Of a stretch of 64,000 nt of DNA, positions 34,840 through 45,660 are shown piece by piece (the first letter of the stretch is position 1; every line of letters begins with the position of its first letter). A program made the position numbers and the translations under genes. The notes under the pieces were generated by a model. That model searched no databases, was not told the origin of the DNA, and worked only from the letters and a program-made list of their open reading frames with translations. The DNA lies in contig OY757013.1 of NCBI GenBank assembly GCA_963580285.1, positions 137,079,027 to 137,143,026 of the forward strand, read 5' to 3'. The stretch is from Lucinisca nassula. Lineage: Eukaryota > Mollusca > Bivalvia > Lucinida > Lucinidae.

Positions 34840-34869
34840 TATCGATTTCTGATTCATTACTATTTTACA

Positions 34870-35370
34870 GGGAAAGCATTATTTCCTTTTTGCTCAAACA
34901 AAGAGTGTTGGTATTCTTTAGAACCGCCTAAATGAGACGATTTTAACGAGCGCCCGCGCTATATGTTTGGAGTAGAAATAGAAAAAAATACCACAAATAT
35001 TTGTGCGGAAAAAAATGATAGTTCTAGAGATATGAAAGACCCCTTTTGGCACACGGTTGTGTTAATGCTGTTGTTGTTATGAAGACACAGAGCGTGAAAT
35101 CAACAGCCCAGCAATTCTTCTACCGATATCGATGTCGTTGGACATTGTGACGAGACACAAACAATTAAGGAAAATCTTATTTACCGCTTCAGCAGTAAAG
35201 CCTTGTAATGGGCGATTCTTGTATCCTTGACTTACACTCCGTGTATATATCATCTGTTCTAAATCACATGTATTGTGGAATCATACCTATACAAAATTAT
35301 ACTACCGTTTGAGGTTCAGGAAATGTCATTTTTCATTAAATTATGTTTTTATTTTATGCTCCTATAATAG
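34870..35370 (+). repeat. Duplicated block P
   Basis: GACCCCTTTTGGCACACGGT, ACAGAGCGTGAAATCAACAG and CTTATTTACCGCTTCAGCAG match 46010-46200 in the same order. Contains a very decayed hairpin MITE at its start (TTTAGAACCGCCTAAATGAG). Confidence 0.8.
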
Positions 35371-35375
35371 TGTGT

Positions 35376-35670
35376 CTGTTTGTTTGATTTGAGGTTTAAC
35401 ATCCCCGTCAACACTGTAAAGGTCATTTTTGAGACGTTGCTTCCAATTTTGCGGGACTTTTACCCGACATTGAGATAAAATGACATCTCAAGCTCTGCCA
35501 CCCAATGAAACCAATAATGTTTTTAAGCATGGATGGTCCGACTTGCACCACATTGCCTAGGCAGGCTTAGATCCTCTAAGCGGTTTACCCGTACTCGTGT
35601 GCCGGTCGGTTTCAGCTCTGCGTGGAAGCATCATACAGCCCATCTATTTCTTCAAGCCCCTCCTATATTA
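35376..35670 (-). mobile_element. GC-SINE copy
   Basis: From the tail GTTTGTTTGATTTGAGGTTT to GCCCATCTATTTCTTCAAGC; full body on the minus strand. Absent from the paralogous site near 46345. Confidence 0.85.
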
Positions 35671-35747
35671 GTAAGTAAGTAGGTTAGTAAGTACTTTCTT
35701 TTTTAGAGAGGATCGCTTGTTTGGTATAATAATCAATCCTCCACGCG

Positions 35748-35988
35748 GCCCCAGCCCATCGGGGCTTGCATAAACGGGTGGGCTGCATGATGCTTCACGC
35801 AGATCTGAAAGCGGTGCGAGTCGGTTCATACATGCTTATCAACCCTATTGGTTTCACTGGGCGATAGCGCTTGAGATGTCATGTCATCTTCCGCAAAATT
35901 GTCCCACAAAATTGGAAGCAACGTCTCCAAAATGACCTATACAGTGTTGACGGGGACGTTAAACTTCAAATCAAACAAACAAACAAAT
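35748..35988 (+). mobile_element. GC-SINE copy with internal deletion
   Basis: CCCAGCCCATCGGGGCTTGC to GACGTTAAACTTCAAATCAA plus (CAAA)n. The central part between GCAGATCTGAAA and GCGGTGCGAGTCGG (about 55 bp) is deleted. Confidence 0.85.
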
Positions 35989-36099
35989 CATCCAGGAGAC
36001 CCACTAGTTAAAACACATTACAGAATATCAACATTTATCAACAAACAAAACTAAGTATATACAAATGTTATTACATTACTTTGTAAATAGATTATGAAT

Positions 36100-36335
36100 G
36101 ACGGAAAATAAGGTGATGAAGGGAATTGTTTCAAACAATGACTGTTTTCGTATATCTAGGAGTTAGTCATCCATGAAATTCGTTCATCTGATAATTATAT
36201 TAGTTATTCTATCGGGCATACGATTACAAATAATCGGCCCTTAATAGGAATACTTTTCTTGAATTTAGCTAAATTTGGATTTCTTACATTGAAGAATTGT
36301 TTGGAGCCAGACCTGAGAGTCATATTTAATCACTA
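36100..36335. other. No recognised feature
   Basis: AT-rich; nothing recognised before the (ATT)-tail SINE relic. Confidence 0.35.
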
Positions 36336-36339
36336 TACG

Positions 36340-36780
36340 TAATAGTAATAATACTTATAATAGCAATAGACCTCAATTATAGAGGGTAACACATTTAGTT
36401 TGTTTGTTTGTTTGATTTGAGGTTTAACGTCCCCGTCAACACTGTAAAGGTCATTTTGGAGACGTTGCTTCCAATTTTGTGGGACTTTTACCCGACACTG
36501 AGATGACATGACAACTCAAGCCCTGCCGCCCAATGAAACCAATTGGGTTTATAAGCATGGACGGGCCGACTCGCACTGCTTTGCCTGGGCAGGCTTAGAT
36601 CCTCTAAGCGGTTTACCAGTACTCGTGTGCGGGTCTGTTTCAGCTCTGCGTGGAAGCAACATGCAGTCCATCAATTTCTTCAAGCCCCGACGGGCGGGGG
36701 CCGAACACATTTAGTACTAGTACTAATCTTCCATATGGCCATAATTCTCTTTTCTCACAAAGTCCACATAAATATTCTGG
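36340..36780 (-). mobile_element. (ATT)n-tail SINE relic split by GC-SINE
   Basis: The left part CTCAATTATAGAGGGTAACA and the right part ACTAGTACTAATCTTCCATA with TGGCC equal the 3' half of the SINE at 27998-28247, which reads uninterrupted across this point. The insert is at 36400-36703. Confidence 0.8.
36400..36703 (-). mobile_element. GC-SINE copy with 12-bp TSD and empty-site paralogue
   Basis: Exact target duplication AACACATTTAGT at 36388-36399 and 36704-36715. The uninterrupted site AACACATTTAGTACTAGTAC is seen in the related SINE at about 28068. This is direct proof of insertion of a complete 304-bp unit. Confidence 0.93.
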
Positions 36781-37082
36781 AACCAAATGCTTTACCACTT
36801 TAAGCAACGTTTTTGCCTTGTTCAAGAATACATTTGCTCAAAAGACAAAAATTTGAGTTTGATTTAGCAGTTTCATAATCTACACATTCATATACTAAGA
36901 TAAGTTTGAATGCGCATTTTTTTGTAATCTTGTTATTTTAGAAACATAATGTGATGAGTTTGTTTATTAACGTGAATAGAGAATTAGTGCTGACGTGAAA
37001 ATGTACATGACGTAGACTAAATTTGTTAGATATTGTACAAAACCAGCAATCAATCTTGTGAAAAACTAAACACTGAAAACCT

Positions 37083-37347
37083 ACATCACACAAAAACGCC
37101 TATGTAATTTCTACTCCCTTAAACCATTTTTTTAATATTGTAAAACTCGCCTTTACAGGGGTAAGCATTATTTTTCACAAAAACAGAGATCGTGGGTACT
37201 CGCCAGAACTGTCGAGGTGTTTCGAACGAGTGCTCACAGTCTTTTTTTTTAGTAGAAATATTAAAATATTAGGATTTCTATCTGAATATATTCCTTTCCG
37301 GTGGTAACATTTTGCCAATATATTTGAATAGGAGTGTTTTCGTAATG
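37083..37347. mobile_element. Family A MITE, diverged
   Basis: ACATCACACAAAAACGCCTA to AATAGGAGTGTTTTCGTAAT. The core is reduced to GTGGGTACTCGCCAGAACTG and CGAGGTGTTTCGAACGAGTG. Confidence 0.8.
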
Positions 37348-37479
37348 TCGAGACATTGGTCGTGACAAGCACACCTGAGCGACGACAATTTATCATATCG
37401 TTCTATGATTATGCAGAATAAATGCTGCAACTGTCCGGCGCTGATCAAATCAAAGCGTGTTTACAAAAAACGAAGAGAA

Positions 37480-37690
37480 GGCAATGACCAGGAATCGATA
37501 CAATTAACTCACACCTCCCATCAGAGACACCATAGGGAAAGAAACACGAACATGAAATAACTAGACCCGAATGGAAACATCACTTGTTGAGTCCCTAAGG
37601 AAAAGATACTTTCTCACAAAATGGCCAACTGGCTATCTTAAAATCAAAAATATATAAACGATAAACATATTCAGAGACGCCCTGTAACAA
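37480..37690 (-). mobile_element. LINE-X 3' tail fragment
   Basis: CAGGAATCGATACAATTAAC, GACACCATAGGGAAAGAAAC and CACAAAATGGCCAACTGGCT: the minus-strand tail. Its partner in duplication copy 2 is 46905-47385. Confidence 0.8.
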
Positions 37691-40600
37691 ACCAAGAGGA
37701 CCAAGATGACCCTGAGTCGTTCATCTGATTTCAACGATGCCATATAGCTCCTGAAATGTCTTGTGTCCATCTTGTTCATCTTAGCCAATTCGAAAGAAGG
37801 TCACCTAAGCAACAATCCTGTGAAGTTTGAATCGAATTGGCCCAATAGTTTAAGAGGAGTTGGCATTTAAAACAAATTATTGAACATTTTCCATGTTTAG
37901 CTCTGGCTGCCATTTTGTACATCTGAGCCAAAGAATTTTAGCTATTTTGGTAGACGGTCACCTAAGCACATATGAAGTTTGATTGAAATTGGACCAAGGT
38001 TTAAGAGGCGTTGGCATTTAAAAGCAAATTGTTAATGGTTTTCAATTTTTAGCTCTGGTAGCAATTTTATTCATTCAAGCTAATCAATTTAAGCTAATTT
38101 GTTAGAGGTTCCCCTAAGCAACATTCCTATGAATTTTGAATGAAATTGGCTCAATGGTATAGTAGGAGTTGTTGTTTAAAGACTTCTCTATTTTCAGCTC
38201 TGACGACCGTCTTGTTCATTAGAGCGGAACGATTTTACCTATTTTGGCGGCGGGTCTCCTTGCAGACTCATTGAAATTGATCCAAGGGTTGAGGAGGAGT
38301 TTGCATATAAAGCAAAGTAGTGTCATTTTCTATCTTTACCTGTGGCAGCCTTTTTACACTTCAGATCTGAACGGTTTTAGCCATCTTGGTAGAGGGTCAG
38401 CTAAGCAACATTCTTCTCAAATTTGAATGAAATTGGCCGAAAGGTTTAGGAGATGTTGTCATTTAAAGATTTTTTTTTTCTATTTTTGGCTGTGGTGGCC
38501 ATTTGTCTCATCGTAGTGGAATCGTTTTAGCTATTTAACCCAAGCGACATTGCTATAAAGTTTAAGTGAGATAAGACCATGGGCATAGGAAGTGATTTTT
38601 CTGTTTTAGCTTTGAAGGCCATCATGTTCACTGGAGCGGATCGATTTTAGCTATTTCGGAAAGGTCCCTCAGCAACATTCCTATGAAAAATAGAAGTGAA
38701 GGTAATGATCCGGAATCAATAGAATTAACCCACAGCTCCCATCAGAGACACCAAAGTGAAAGAAACACAAAATGAAATAACTAGACCCTAATGGAAACAC
38801 CAATAACGGAAAGCCAAAAGGACAGTTACTTTCCCACGAAATGGCCAATTGGCTATCAAAAACAAAAATATATAAGCGCACACACTCAAAGACATGCCAT
38901 AACAAAAATAAACCGCGACAGAAGAACCGCCTTGAAAAGGTCAGTGAAACGAATTCCACTTTTAAATCGATTTTACGCGGCCGCAATCCTCGCACTTACT
39001 TCCGTTGCGATTTAGACAAAAGAAGTTTAACTGAAATTGGCCAAAGGGGTTTAGGAGTAGTTTGCATTTAAAGCAAATGGTTGACGCTTTTTTAGCAGTA
39101 TTTTATTCATAGCTCTGGCAGCCATTTTTGCTCAGTGAAGTGGAAACGTTTTATCTGTTTTGCCAGAGGGTCACCTAAGCATCATCCCTTTGAAGTTTAT
39201 AATAAATTGGCTTAGGGGTTTAGGAGTAGGCGTCGTTTAAAGATTGTTTTCTATTTGAGCTCTTTTGACCATCATGTTCATCCCAGCGCAACCGTTTTCG
39301 CAATTTTGACAGAGGGTCACCTAAGCAATATTCCTAAGAAGTTTAATCGAAATTTGCCTAAGGGTATAGGAGGAGTTCTCGTTTAAATATCTTTCTATTC
39401 CGGAGCGGAACAATTTTATCTATTTTGATAGGTCACATATTAAGCAACATTCCTATGAAGTTTGGTCCAAGGATTTAGGACGAGTTGGCATTTAAAACAA
39501 AATATTGATGTTTTTCTATTTTAGCTCTGGTGGCCATTTTGTTTATGGGAGCGGAATCGTTTGAACTGTTGAAGTAGAGGGTCAACTGTGCAATATTTCT
39601 GAATGTTCCTGAGAAGTATGAATGCAATTGGCCCATGGGTATAGAAGGATATGTCGTTTAATGACTTTGTCTTTCTTTTTAGCTCCGGCGGCAATCTTGT
39701 TCATTGGAGCTTAGGAGGAGTTCGCATTTAAAGCAAATTATTCACGTTTTTTTTTTCTATTTCTACCTCCAACGGCCATTTTGGCCATGAGAGCGAAACT
39801 GGTTATGCTATTTTTGGTAGATGGTGACCTAAGCAACATTCCTGTGAGGTTTGAATGAGAGCAGCCTAAGGGAATAAGAGGAGTAGTCTTTTTATTTATT
39901 TCAATTTTAGCTCTTGTGGCCATCTTGTTCATTGGAGCGAAACGATTTAAGCTATTTTGGAAGAGGGTCACCTATGCCACATTCCTATGAAGCTTGATTG
40001 AAATTGGCCCTAAAGTTTAAGAGAAGATGTTATTTAAAGCAAAGTATTGACGTGCTTTCTAATTTTATCTTTGGCTGCCATATTGTTCATCGGAGCGGAT
40101 CTGATTTAGCTATTTTGGTAGAGGATCACCTTAGCCACATTCCTGTGAAGTTTGAATGAAAATGACCGCAAGGTATTGGAGGAGTTGTCATTTGAAGGTT
40201 TTTCTCTCTTTTAAACCTGGTGGTCATCTTATATATTGGAGGGGAACGAATTTAGTTTTTTGGGAGAGGGTCACCTAAGCAACAGTTCAACGGTTTTGGA
40301 GACGTTGGCATTTTAAGCAAATGATTGACGTTTATTTATTTTTTTTTTAGCTCTGGTGGCCATTTCCTTTATCAGAGTGTAACCATTTTAGCTATTTTGG
40401 TGGAGGGTCTCCCAAGCAACATTCTTTTCAGCCATGAATAAAATTGGCCCGAAGGTATAGGAGGAGTTGTCGTTTAAACATTTTTTTTTCTATTTTTAGC
40501 TCTGGCGGCTACCTTGTTCATTGGAGCGGAACGATTTTAGCAATTTTGGAAGAGGGTCACTTCAGCAACTATGAAGTTTGATTGAAATTGGCCCAAGGGT

Positions 40601-40715
40601 TTAGGAGGTGTTAGCATTTAAAGTAAATTTTTGACACCGCAAAACATACGACGGACGACGCACGACGGACATTGACTGATCATCATAGATCACCATGAGC
40701 ACTTCGATATATTAG
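37688..40715 (-). mobile_element. Array element 3: conserved ends, about 190-bp tandem interior
   Basis: In reverse, the left module (40715-40635) has GTGCTCATGGTGATCTATGA, TGATCAGTCAATGTCCGTCG and TGCGTCGTCCGTCG. The right module (37740-37688) has GAACGACTCAGGGTCATC and GGTCCTCTTGGTTTG. Between them are some fifteen degenerate units containing CCTATGAAGTTTGAATGAAA, TTGGCCCAAGGGTTTAGGAG, GTTGGCATTTAAAGCAAAT and GGAGCGGAACGATTTTAGCT. The units share nothing with array element 1, yet both ends do. A LINE-X tail (38694-39022) is inserted in it. It is absent from the paralogous position in duplication copy 2. Confidence 0.65.
38694..39022 (-). mobile_element. 5'-truncated LINE-X tail inside array element 3
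   Basis: Starts at TAGAAGTGAAGGTAATGATC and ends in CTTCCGTTGCGATTTAGACA; includes GACACCAAAGTGAAAGAAAC. The array unit resumes at AGAAGTTTAACTGAAATTGG. It is about 330 bp long and younger than the array. Confidence 0.82.
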
Positions 40716-40980
40716 GAATATTAGCTTTGTAGCCGCACCTACTTTGAAACACTAAAAACCTTATATGGACAACATAGTTCACAGTTTTAATGTTTTGTTG
40801 CAGAACTGGCTTGTTTCGCACTGGATCGTAATCTTGAGTTCCAAAGTACCGCGCATAGAAATGGCCTGAAAGAATGCACCTCTAAATTAATCTACATGTA
40901 CTCGAACATCAAAATATGGCCGCCATTGTTAAAACATTTACTTCATAAAACGCATGTAACAGAGAAGGTTGGTTGGGTGG
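40716..40980. other. No recognised feature
   Basis: AT-rich flank, nothing recognised. Confidence 0.35.
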
Positions 40981-40987
40981 AATTTGA

Positions 40988-41285
40988 CGGCCCCGCCCAT
41001 CGGGGCTTGAAGAAATAGATGGGCTGCATGATGCTTCCATGCAGAGGTGAAACCGACCCGCACACAAGTACTGGTCAACCGCTTAGAGGATCTAAGCCTG
41101 CCAAGGAAAAGCGGTGCGAGTCGGCCCGTCCATGTTTATAAACCCTATTGGTTTCATTTGGGCGGCAGGGCTTGAGAAGTCATATCATCTCAATGTCGGG
41201 TAAAAGTCCCACAAAATTGGAAGCAACGTCTCCAAAATGCCCTTTACAGTGCTGACAGTGTTAAACCTCAAATCAAACAAACAAA
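40988..41285 (+). mobile_element. GC-SINE copy with probable TSD
   Basis: GGCCCCGCCCATCGGGGCTT to CCTCAAATCAAACAAACAAA. Flanks GTGGAATTTGA and GGTGAAATTTGA are near-identical and likely the target duplication. The tail box has lost part of its sequence (GACAGTGTTAAACC). Confidence 0.87.
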
Positions 41286-41360
41286 AGGTGAAATTTGAAA
41301 AAGGCGCCTGCCCTGAGTTAATATAACTCTTTGGGACTGTCAATGAATAACTTTAACTAT

Positions 41361-41698
41361 CTTTACGAAAACATGCCTGTACTAATGCATTGTTAACTTT
41401 ACCGACGAAAAATAAAAAAAAAGAAAATTTCCAGATGACATATTGTGATATTTTTCTTATTTCTGCTCAGAATATAGATTTGGGTACTCGTTACTAACGT
41501 TTACCCACTATCTATATTTCAGAGCAGAAATAAGTCTGCTCAAAATATAGATTGTGGGTACTCGTTACAAACGAGTACCCACTATCTATATTTTAGAGCA
41601 GAAATAAGAAAAATAACGTTTAATCCTGTAAACCACAGTTGTACTATATAAAAGTGGGGTTCAAGGGTCAAAATTATATAGCCGTGTATTCGTGATGA
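41361..41698. mobile_element. Family A MITE with two shortened cores
   Basis: TTTACGAAAACATGCCTGTA to TATAGCCGTGTATTCGTGAT. Two hairpins in series: GGGTACTCGTTACTAACGTT and a second, GTGGGTACTCGTTACAAACG followed by AGTACCCAC, perfectly paired but without the AGAACCGCCTC tip. Both are flanked by CAGAAATAAG boxes. Confidence 0.88.
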
Positions 41699-41709
41699 AA
41701 TGCAATAAT

Positions 41710-42240
41710 GGCCAGAAAGTGCTCAACAAAAAGGCGGCTTTCCTGGTAGTCAACGTTGTATTACTGTTGGCCACTGCGCATGACTTTAAGGTAAAACAAT
41801 GAATAATCAATCGAAAAGAAATGTGGTATGAAAAAAAAAACATGACGATAACACCCATGCGAAATAGTGCATTTTTTCACATCTCCAAAATGGCTTCTTT
41901 TCTGATAAAAATCCATGATATATTTATTTATACCGCTAACATGTGTCGTAGGTGCTCGTTGGAACCGCCACAATAATGTATACCACCCAAAAGCCCCAGT
42001 TTTCTTTTTTTCTTTTTTGCTTTATAAATAACGAATGCTCTGAGGGTAAAATACACCAGATCGACTACCCTTATTGAATCCATTTATATGGATATGCCAG
42101 TGACAATCGTTCTAACTCATGTTCGATGTCTCTTCTCCGTCAGTACAGACACGGCTATATATTGTCCGTTTATTTTCTTTCATGAGACTAATTAAAATAC
42201 CTTGTGTAGGAGTGTTTATATTTTGAACAATTATTACTAT
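41710..42240 (+). repeat. Duplicated block R with family B MITE
   Basis: GGCCACTGCGCATGACTTTA at 41769 matches 47382. A decayed family B MITE (about 41850-42070, GTCGTAGGTGCTCGTTGGAA) is shared with 47450-47770, so it predates the duplication. It continues to CTTGTGTAGGAGTGTTTATA, matching 48120. Confidence 0.8.
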
Positions 42241-42497
42241 ATTCCCCGTCAGTGATGGCGTGCTCTGTTACAATATAGGCTGGAATATTTCAGTTCACCA
42301 GACAGACAACATAATTTGAGCTGCTTAAAGCGGCAAGGTGTCTTTTGCAGGGATGCCCAGCGAAGACTCAGACAACCCGACTGACCAGTGTCTTCGCTCT
42401 GTATAATGCAGAATGATTATTCGTGCTGTCAGGAAGGATGTACGCACGCAGACTGATTTGTGAATTGGTTTGTGAGTACACGGTGAAATGCCGCTAT

Positions 42498-42739
42498 TAA
42501 GGGGAATGGGAACACCTGGTACATTTTTCCGCCATTTTTCAAAGGGAGACAACTTTCGGGACTTCCTGTTCGCTTTTCTATAAGCCCTGTCCCGTTGAAA
42601 AAGGGGTCTACTCTTAAAGGAAAGAATTTGCTCCTTAGGAGCAAATTCTTTCCTTTAAGAGTTGACCCCTGTTGACATGGGAGACAAAAATACTTTTTCA
42701 GGAGTTGTCTCCCCTGAAGGTGTTCCCATTCCCCTTAAG
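42498..42739. mobile_element. TTAA-target MITE (family T)
   Basis: TIRs GGGGAATGGGAACACCT and AGGTGTTCCCATTCCCC inside TTAA. A perfect central palindrome CTTAAAGGAAAGAATTTGCT / AGCAAATTCTTTCCTTTAAG. TTAA targets are typical of piggyBac-type transposases; no such gene is in the window. Confidence 0.9.
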
Positions 42740-42975
42740 GGGGTGGATATACCTGGCTGATTGTTCTGCCATTTTTTGAAGGGAGACAACTTTCGGAACT
42801 TACTATTCGGTTTCTAAAAAGACCGCCCCACTTCAAAGGGTCTTCTCTTAAAGTACACAATGTGCATATCAGGAGCTAATTATTTCTTTTAAGAGTAGGT
42901 CCCTATTGACGAGGAAGACAAAAATACTTTTGCAGGAGTTGCCTCCCCTGAAAGTGTGAAAATTTCACTTAAGAA
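42736..42975. mobile_element. Second family T MITE, diverged, abutting
   Basis: GGGGTGGATATACCTGGCTG to AAAATTTCACTTAAG. Same block order (CCATTTTTTGAAGGGAGACA, GACAAAAATACTTTTGCAGG) but the central palindrome is eroded. It shares a TTAA with the first copy. Confidence 0.82.
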
Positions 42976-43085
42976 CACCTAAAATCATGACTAATTCTGT
43001 TTTAAAGGCATGTTTAAAACGTTTTCTGCATCTGAACAGTCCCAAAAGTGGTCTTAATAAAGGAATTGTACTGTTTTTGTGCTTG

Positions 43086-43430
43086 TTATGATTCATAGGA
43101 ATAATGGCTTATCGATTCTCAAGTGGGAATGCTGGAGGGAAGAGCACCAAAATCAGCGGAAAATAACAGCAATCAAGGTTTTATTCCTTAATTGCGACGA
43201 GAAAATTATAGTGCGGCGATAAGTGCTTTGAATCAAAAGCTATCTTATTATCTCTTGAAAATGATATAACAAATTGCAAAATCACAATGATATCATCGAT
43301 TCAATCTAAACCGGCAGTATTTTTTTTCTCCTTCATTCCTTCAGCTGTGACACCAGTAGAAGAAAACGTGACTAAAGGTAGCTGCGGTATAAAGTGTTTC
43401 AATTGAAATTCGTGAAATGTACGCCCCCGT
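43086..43430 (+). repeat. Duplicated block S, highly conserved
   Basis: GGAATGCTGGAGGGAAGAGC, AAAATCAGCGGAAAATAACA and TGCGACGAGAAAATTATAGT: about 350 bp almost identical to 48475-48820, clearly more similar than neighbouring blocks. No long open frame and no recognised RNA. It could be conserved host sequence or just younger exchange. Confidence 0.75.
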
Positions 43431-43445
43431 TATTCCACCTATGTA

Positions 43446-43493
43446 ACGGGTCCCCGTGGACTGGTGGATAAGGGCGATGGCTCTTAGTCACTA
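43446..43493 (+). mobile_element. tRNA-Lys-like SINE head fragment
   Basis: GGTCCCCGTGGACTGGTGGA and GCTCTTAGTCACTAGG correspond to the start of the SINE at 48969. It breaks off before the B box, so part of the SINE was lost in this copy. Confidence 0.7.
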
Positions 43494-43635
43494 GGTGTCC
43501 AATCTATGTTTTGACCAGAAATATGAAAAATATTAGATTTTTTTTTCTGAAAGTAGTAAAATTTTCAATTTTCTTAAAGGTTACTCATTTTTTATTTTTA
43601 TTTGAATCGGCGTGTTTTACTAAAGGAGAATGTCA
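43494..43635. mobile_element. Right half of a family A MITE
   Basis: TGTTTTGACCAGAAATATGA to GAATCGGCGTGTTTTAC. It matches the right half of the copy at 49499-49762; the left half was lost together with the SINE body. Confidence 0.75.
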
Positions 43636-44218
43636 TGACTTTTCATCGGAAAAGATTCAATGTCAGCATACAATCAGCCCTGTTTATAACGACATTTGAT
43701 ATACCGACAAAACGCGTCTTTGGAACGAATCCTACCTATCCTATGAGATATTTAGGAATAGTTTAATACTCCAAGAAATAATAGATTGATTAAGTTGGGT
43801 TTAATGAAAAGTCAACCCTTGTGGGGAATTCTTGTCGTCTCTCGTAGAAAGGTAGAAAAGACACAAAAGACACGGAAGGGGAGATGAAAGAGAGGGACAA
43901 GGGTGAAACAGGAAATTCTAACACAGCGCGCCTATATAGGCACTGGAAAATAACTGTGTTTTATTCTTCAACAAATCACGACAAGGATGAGCGTGAAGAG
44001 TGACGTCATTAAAAACTGCAAATTAATGACGTCATTAGTTGATTTTCTTGACGTTAGACAGTGAAACGTCATTTTCTCGCATCGAAAACGTTAGAAAAGG
44101 ATATAAATGCATGTGTTTCAGTCGATAATTTTAGCGGGATTTCTTCTAACAATGGCGAAAGGTTGTAAGATTTTGAAGGAAACAACAGCAGCATTGCCGA
44201 TTTTCAGCGTGTTAGAAT

Positions 44219-44380
44219 CGAAATAGATCAGCTGTAGTCTGTGATCTGTTGAGTAAAAAATCACAGTTTGTCGGTCAGTTGTAAGTAGACAAATCACGCG
44301 CGCTACGCGCTCGTGATTTGATCTATTTTACAACGGACCTCCAAACTGTGATTTATTACAGCCAGAGCTGATCTATTTCA
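44219..44380. mobile_element. 162-bp palindromic MITE
   Basis: GAAATAGATCAGCTGTAGTC and GCCAGAGCTGATCTATTTC ends with inner AATCACAGTTTG / CAAACTGTGATTTA and ATCACGCGCGCTACGCGCTCGTGAT. A unit that folds over its full length; absent from duplication copy 2. Confidence 0.8.
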
Positions 44381-44640
44381 TAAATAAAGAAACGGAAAAA
44401 GCACACCTCTAACCCTACCAGCTACAAGGATAGCAGGCCTTGTCCAACTGCAAGCCAATATCAGTTTGACGCCCCAGTAACGAAAGATATACGACAAATT
44501 GGCCTCACCCAACCACCAAGACCCCACGAAATGAATGTGTATATTTGTAAGACTTCTAACAAATCTACACAACATTTGTTTCTAAGAGTAATTAATGGAA
44601 TTAGATCTTACTACCTGTTATATTCCCCCTTGTTGAGATT

Positions 44641-44799
44641 CATCACAAAAAAAACGCCTATATAACTGTGATCTCCTTGGAAACCCACTTTTTATAATGT
44701 AACGCAGGTTTACAGGGTTAAGCCTTATTTTTAAAGAGAAATATCACAACTTTCTTCTTCAACTCTTTGTTTTTGGGCATAGGCGTGTTTTCGTAATGC
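44641..44799. mobile_element. Family A MITE that lost its hairpin core
   Basis: Both TIRs are present (TCATCACAAAAAAAACGCCT and CATAGGCGTGTTTTCGTAAT), but the unit is 159 bp. The left shoulder ends at CTTATTTTTAAAGAGAAATA, directly joined to the right shoulder. The paralogue at 52153 keeps the core. Confidence 0.9.
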
Positions 44800-45239
44800 C
44801 TTATATTGGCACATTCTTAATAACGACATGCAACAAATATTGTACATATAACTAGGTCATCTTCATGAAATGAAGAACCGTGTGCTTGTATTGTCATAAT
44901 GGTTAGTTTGCAGAAATACTTTTTGCCACCGTAATTGCATTTGTCTGATAGGATGATGTTTGCCTGGAGATATTTGTCATATAATTTGATAAACAAACGA
45001 TCTGCTTTCACGCTGCTCGTAAGGATCTGCCAAGCACACCTTTCACAAAACAGCAATTAACTGATGACACTGCCATCTACGGGAATACAAAATTTGGTAT
45101 CAAGCAACAGTCATGTCTGCAGGGAGAAATTTAACTAAAATTATGTTTTCATAATAGTCTCCAGAGGCATTTGCCTTTTGGCTTAGCTTGCCAGAGAAAC
45201 AGCTTAGAAGTATGAAATGATTTTATTATGCTGATGCCA

Positions 45240-45660
45240 ATACGCTGGTCGCAGACTCTATGACAGCTCCAGTCCGCTGGAGTAGAGCTGTTGGCTTTCT
45301 TTTACCTTAGAATTTCAGTGACTTCATGCTGTCGATTCTATGTTCACGGAGACGTAGCACCGAATAAATTACTTGTGTAACCCATGGCAGAACAACTTAA
45401 AGGAAATGGCTGTGACCTCGTAAAATAAAAGGCGGTGATTGATTCTGTTGTGGCATATTTTAGCCATCGTTTTGACTTTGCACGTATTTTAGCCGTTTGG
45501 CCATTTTGTGGGAAAGTATCTGTCCGTCCGGCTTTCTGCTCGTGTCATTTTCATTATGGTTAGGTTATTTTATGTTTGTGTTTCTTTCATTTTGATGTCA
45601 TGAATGGGAGGTGCAATTTAATTTATCGTTTCCCGGTCAACGCCTTCACTTCTATTTTAT
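45240..45660 (+). mobile_element. LINE-X tail, degenerate
   Basis: GTTCACGGAGACGTAGCACC, CCGTTTGGCCATTTTGTGGG and GTGTTTCTTTCATTTTGATG: tail blocks in order. Its paralogues at 33756-34865 and 53215-54070 carry extra insertions. Confidence 0.75.

Larger units (their letters stand above)
33756..34865 (+). mobile_element. LINE-X 3' tail interrupted by two MITEs
   Basis: Tail blocks are in order: CTGTCTCTGTTCGAGCCTAC, GTTGCACTGATGAG, GAGTATTGTGGC [MITE 34012-34290], CTGACCGTTCCAATGCGG, TTTGGCCATTTTATGGGAAT, CCCTTTGGTGTCATGG [MITE 34561-34839], then CGATTTCTGATTCATTACTA. Both MITEs are therefore younger than the tail. The paralogous tail at 45290-45660 lacks both. Confidence 0.8.
34300..45660. 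repeat. Segmental tandem duplication, copy 1
   Basis: Blocks in order: P 34870-35370, Q 37083-37660, R 41710-42240, S 42880-43430, T 43495-43930, U 44390-45660. The same order occurs in 45660-54070. Large differences (array element 3, several SINEs and MITEs) are copy-specific insertions. Block S (43086-43430) is almost identical to 48475-48820. Confidence 0.75.
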
